A stretch of 64,000 nucleotides of DNA from Dryas octopetala (lineage: Eukaryota; Streptophyta; Magnoliopsida; Rosales; Rosaceae): assembly GCA_963921425.1 (NCBI GenBank), contig OY992833.1, positions 31,668,698-31,732,697 of the forward strand. Reading direction: 5' to 3'. Made by a program: the position numbers and the translations under genes. Positions 61,242 to 64,000 of this stretch are shown here, piece by piece. The first letter of the stretch is position 1. Each line of letters begins with the position of its first letter. The notes below the pieces were generated by a model. The model was not told the DNA's origin. It saw only the letters and a program-made list of their open reading frames with translations, and ran no database searches.

Positions 61242-63110
61242 TCAAGAGCACCAACCCCAACAAGAAAACAAAGAAGGGATGCGGCCAGTTTTGCGAATGT
61301 ACTCTGCTTGCTCTTCTGTTTTTGTAGCTTGCTGGTTTCTCTTGGCTTCTGCTGCTGCTCGCTTTTCTTGAGCCTTATGCGTTGCAGCTGCTAACTTATT
61401 CATTAGCTTACTGTGGGCCCGTCCCCTTATCCTTTCAACCTCCACCTGGAACCAATGGACTGTCAGTTTCAATCAACTGTATAGTTTCCAGGATAATGCA
61501 TAGATTAGAAGTTCAACTATACTAACCACTGAAGCTGATGGTTTTGTAGATTCATTGATGAACCAGACACTAAACTCTTTTTAAGTAATTGAGTGAATCA
61601 TATATCCAATGAACAAGAAATATGAGATAAACATCAAATAACAACGTGGCCCAAACAAGTCAACCTGATAGAAGGTTAGCCCTACTATTCATTTTTCAGT
61701 TGTGTCAAGTGTCAACAAAGACCTAAAGACAGAAGCAGATGATGGCTAAGAGAGACAGCTAACCATACAAAAATGAAATTAAAAAGTTTAGAACAGCAAA
61801 GATGGATTATATGCCTTAATAAAAAGGGACAAACTATATATCACAGGAATGGAAAGAATTAACTTCTCAGAAAATTAGAATAGTATCTGATTCCACCTCA
61901 TAAAAGCTGTTGGGTAAATCAGTATCTGCTACCTAACACTAACAGGTGCATCTTACACAATGGCTGTTCACAACAGAATTTCAAATAGCAAGCAACTAAA
62001 AAGTACCTCAATTTTCCTCATCTCAGCTTCTGCTTTTGCTTTCTGATGATTTTCCCATGCTCGAATTTTCATCTCTTCACGTTTGAACCTGGATAATTGT
62101 AGCCATGATTACACCCACAATTTGGAAAGACGGAATAGCCAAAGCATAAATGAGGGTATGTATCCCTAAAAATGAAGTGTCATGATCCAACAATCCAGCT
62201 ACAATGGTAGGAGATGGATTTATTTCATCTATCATTTCCTCACTTAAAGAACACATAAGCATCTCCATTAATATCATTATTCAATGAGTATTTGTAACTT
62301 CAGAAAACGAAGATTAAACAAAATATGTCTACATTCCTAATTTTGAAAATAATTCATAAATGAATTGGAGTATTTTGATAAATAAATAAATAAGGTACCT
62401 ACAAATAATAGTCTTTAACTATCACCAACAAAAATCAAATTGAGTATTCTATTTCTACCACGTAAAATTTTATTTAAAAAAAAAAAAAAAAACAGAATCT
62501 TTATAACCATCTTGCTTTCTGAGTTTTGACGCTAAAACATACAGTACTAATAAATCAACAGTTATTGTAGGGCTACAAAAAAGGAAATAAGGGAAGAAAA
62601 TTTGAGGGGCATGAATTAACCTAGCCAAATACTTGGCTTTCTCAGCCTCCTCCCATGCTGCTGCACGTGTCTCAGTAACACTTTTTGTCAGTTGTTCTGA
62701 TGGTACAGTTTTCAGCGATGTGGATGCATCCTTATCCTCCTCTTTGCTAGCCCAGGCAGCAATGTTCATCTTACCCAGCTGTGTACCAAGAGCTATTATC
62801 TCTCTCCTAGTTTTCATTTGTAGCTCCTTTTCAGACAACTCCTTGTTAGGATCTAGGTGCTCAATATGTGGATTAATTGGAGATGAAGTTGGTGCAGCTC
62901 TGCTAGGAGTTGATGGCCTGGAATTAGTTGGACTGCGAATTGGTGTTGTTGCCCCCACAGGAGTTCCAGTCCTGGAGGGTTCCTGGCTAGCAATGGGTGT
63001 CATCTCTGTACCCATATCTCTCATTGACACAGACCTTGCTGTTGAGGGGGGAGGAATAAATGTTGTCGTGCCATGGAAGGCTACAGAAGAATCATGCCGG
63101 CTAAGATTGA
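61242..63110 (-). CDS. Remorin family protein, 3' exons (5' exons outside or not recognised)
   Basis: Three exons on the minus strand: 63110-62621 (enters with one base carried over), 62088-62007 and 61445-61242. They close in phase to about 258 residues. The first holds a disordered Ser/Pro/Thr-rich stretch (SRTGTPVGATTPIRSPTNSR) and the start of the remorin C domain (RAAAWEEAEKAKYLAR). The others complete it: FKREEMKIRAWENHQKAKAE, then the KLAAATHKAQEKRAAAEAKR coiled coil, then the cysteine-bearing tail FSCWGWCS that anchors remorins to the plasma membrane. Remorins mark membrane nanodomains and act in signalling and cell-to-cell transport. It resembles At2g02170, next to C3H17 in Arabidopsis. 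The acceptor at 63111-63112 shows that at least one 5' exon is missing. Confidence 0.9.
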
Positions 63111-64000
63111 CTGCAAAAATCATATGCAAATGTACAGCTGGTAAGTCCCAAATTGTCATCTAAAGTTCACTCTGTACAGCATTGCACCTGAAAGTTAATT
63201 TAATTGAGAAATAACACACCACACAGCAAAAAAAAAAAAAAAGCACAATACACAGATTCAATCAAGATGTTACGAGTGACTTTTTCGGTTAAAGAATATC
63301 ATAATCAAACTTTCTATAAGTAAATTAAATACACATAAAGGAGGCACTACCCTAGAACAGTAAGCAAGAGAAGCACCCAAAAAAAAAATAGAGGAATGAT
63401 AAAGGAAGGGAAAGCTGAAACATTACAGATCACGGTCTACAGTCCAGGTTGTCAATGAGGCTTAAGAAGAGACAAAGTGTTTCAGTAAAAAATTATGATA
63501 TTTTTCAGTTGCCTTCCTCAGTAATGAAATATACTTTTTTTTTTTTTTTTTTCTTTTTCTATCAAACTGCAGCATAAACAACATTCTGCAGAAGATACCT
63601 TAAACCTTTCACTGCTAGCAGCACCACAACATTATACAACCTGAAGCCTGTTCCTGAATCTGATAATTGTGTCACATTATATTCTTCTCACCAAGTAAAG
63701 TTCGTTTCATCCAAGGATTTAAGGCCCACTGAGTTGCAAACTTAAAAGGTCAGGTAGCACTTTAAAGTTTATAAGCTTTGAATTAGGCTTATGTAGCATC
63801 ATCAAAGAGAAGACTAGAAGTCTAGAAGGCAGGAAAGAACCTGCGAGTCTGGCTATACAAATTATAAAAGCTCTTTTCTTTCTGGAAGGCCTCACTTAAC
63901 AATATGAAGGAGGCATCAAAAAACCCCCCACAACCTTAAAGGGCCTACCACTGATCTGGACAGCAGGGTGCTTTTGTGATTATTAAACAACTCGTTTGAG
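63111..64000. other. Probable remorin intron, no exon recognised
   Basis: The sequence follows a convincing acceptor on the minus strand and so should be intron of the remorin gene. Poly(A)/poly(T) runs lie near 63230 and 63530. I found no segment matching the remorin N-terminus, so the next exon is probably beyond the window. Confidence 0.5.

Overview
The window is nuclear DNA from a flowering plant. Genes are split by GT-AG introns and carry plant-specific families: a class III peroxidase, a P-class PPR protein, a remorin, a chloroplast TPR protein and a RING-H2 ligase. The spacers are AT-rich and full of MITE-like elements. Gene content and repeats fit a woody eudicot, possibly Rosaceae, but that placement is inference. 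A run of 200 Ns (1917-2116) marks an assembly gap.

Layout: (1) 111-1161, a two-exon secreted peroxidase. (2) 1.2-3.2 kb, repeats and the gap. (3) 3.2-37 kb, a locus shaped by nested tandem duplication. The larger unit is [DEAD-box helicase RH32 + a giant TPR/helicase gene of the plant 'TPR and ankyrin repeat-containing protein 1-like' (TRANK1-like) type]. Its left copy keeps only a shred of RH32 (3238-3630) and a shortened giant gene (5344-14014, 1965 aa predicted). Its right copy keeps an intact RH32 (16647-20882, 746 aa) and a full giant gene (22930-34894, 2718 aa). A second, smaller duplication of [giant gene 3' end + SLOW GREEN 1-like TPR gene] left one good and one broken partner on each side. 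(4) 38.7-41.8 kb, a seven-exon gene for a conserved zinc-ribbon protein of unknown function. (5) 42.3-46.2 kb, a degenerate satellite with a unit of about 173 bp, abutting an LTR-like remnant. (6) 46.5-47.1 kb, a RING-H2 membrane E3 ligase gene. (7) 47-51.6 kb, gene-poor DNA with gene fragments and simple repeats. (8) 51.6-63.1 kb, three genes on the minus strand: a PPR protein like Arabidopsis At2g02150, a CCCH zinc-finger protein like At2g02160 (C3H17) and a remorin like At2g02170. From memory these are consecutive Arabidopsis loci, so this block looks like conserved microsynteny.

The most notable biology is the giant-gene pair. One paralogue has two superfamily-1 helicase modules (Sen1/UPF1-like, then UvrD-like) followed by a TPR-rich region. 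The neighbouring paralogue lost the whole Sen1-like module by a deletion that keeps the reading frame, and it still has every UvrD-like motif. Exon models were built by hand from splice sites, codon phase and comparison between the paralogues. All exon phases close, but no transcript evidence was available.
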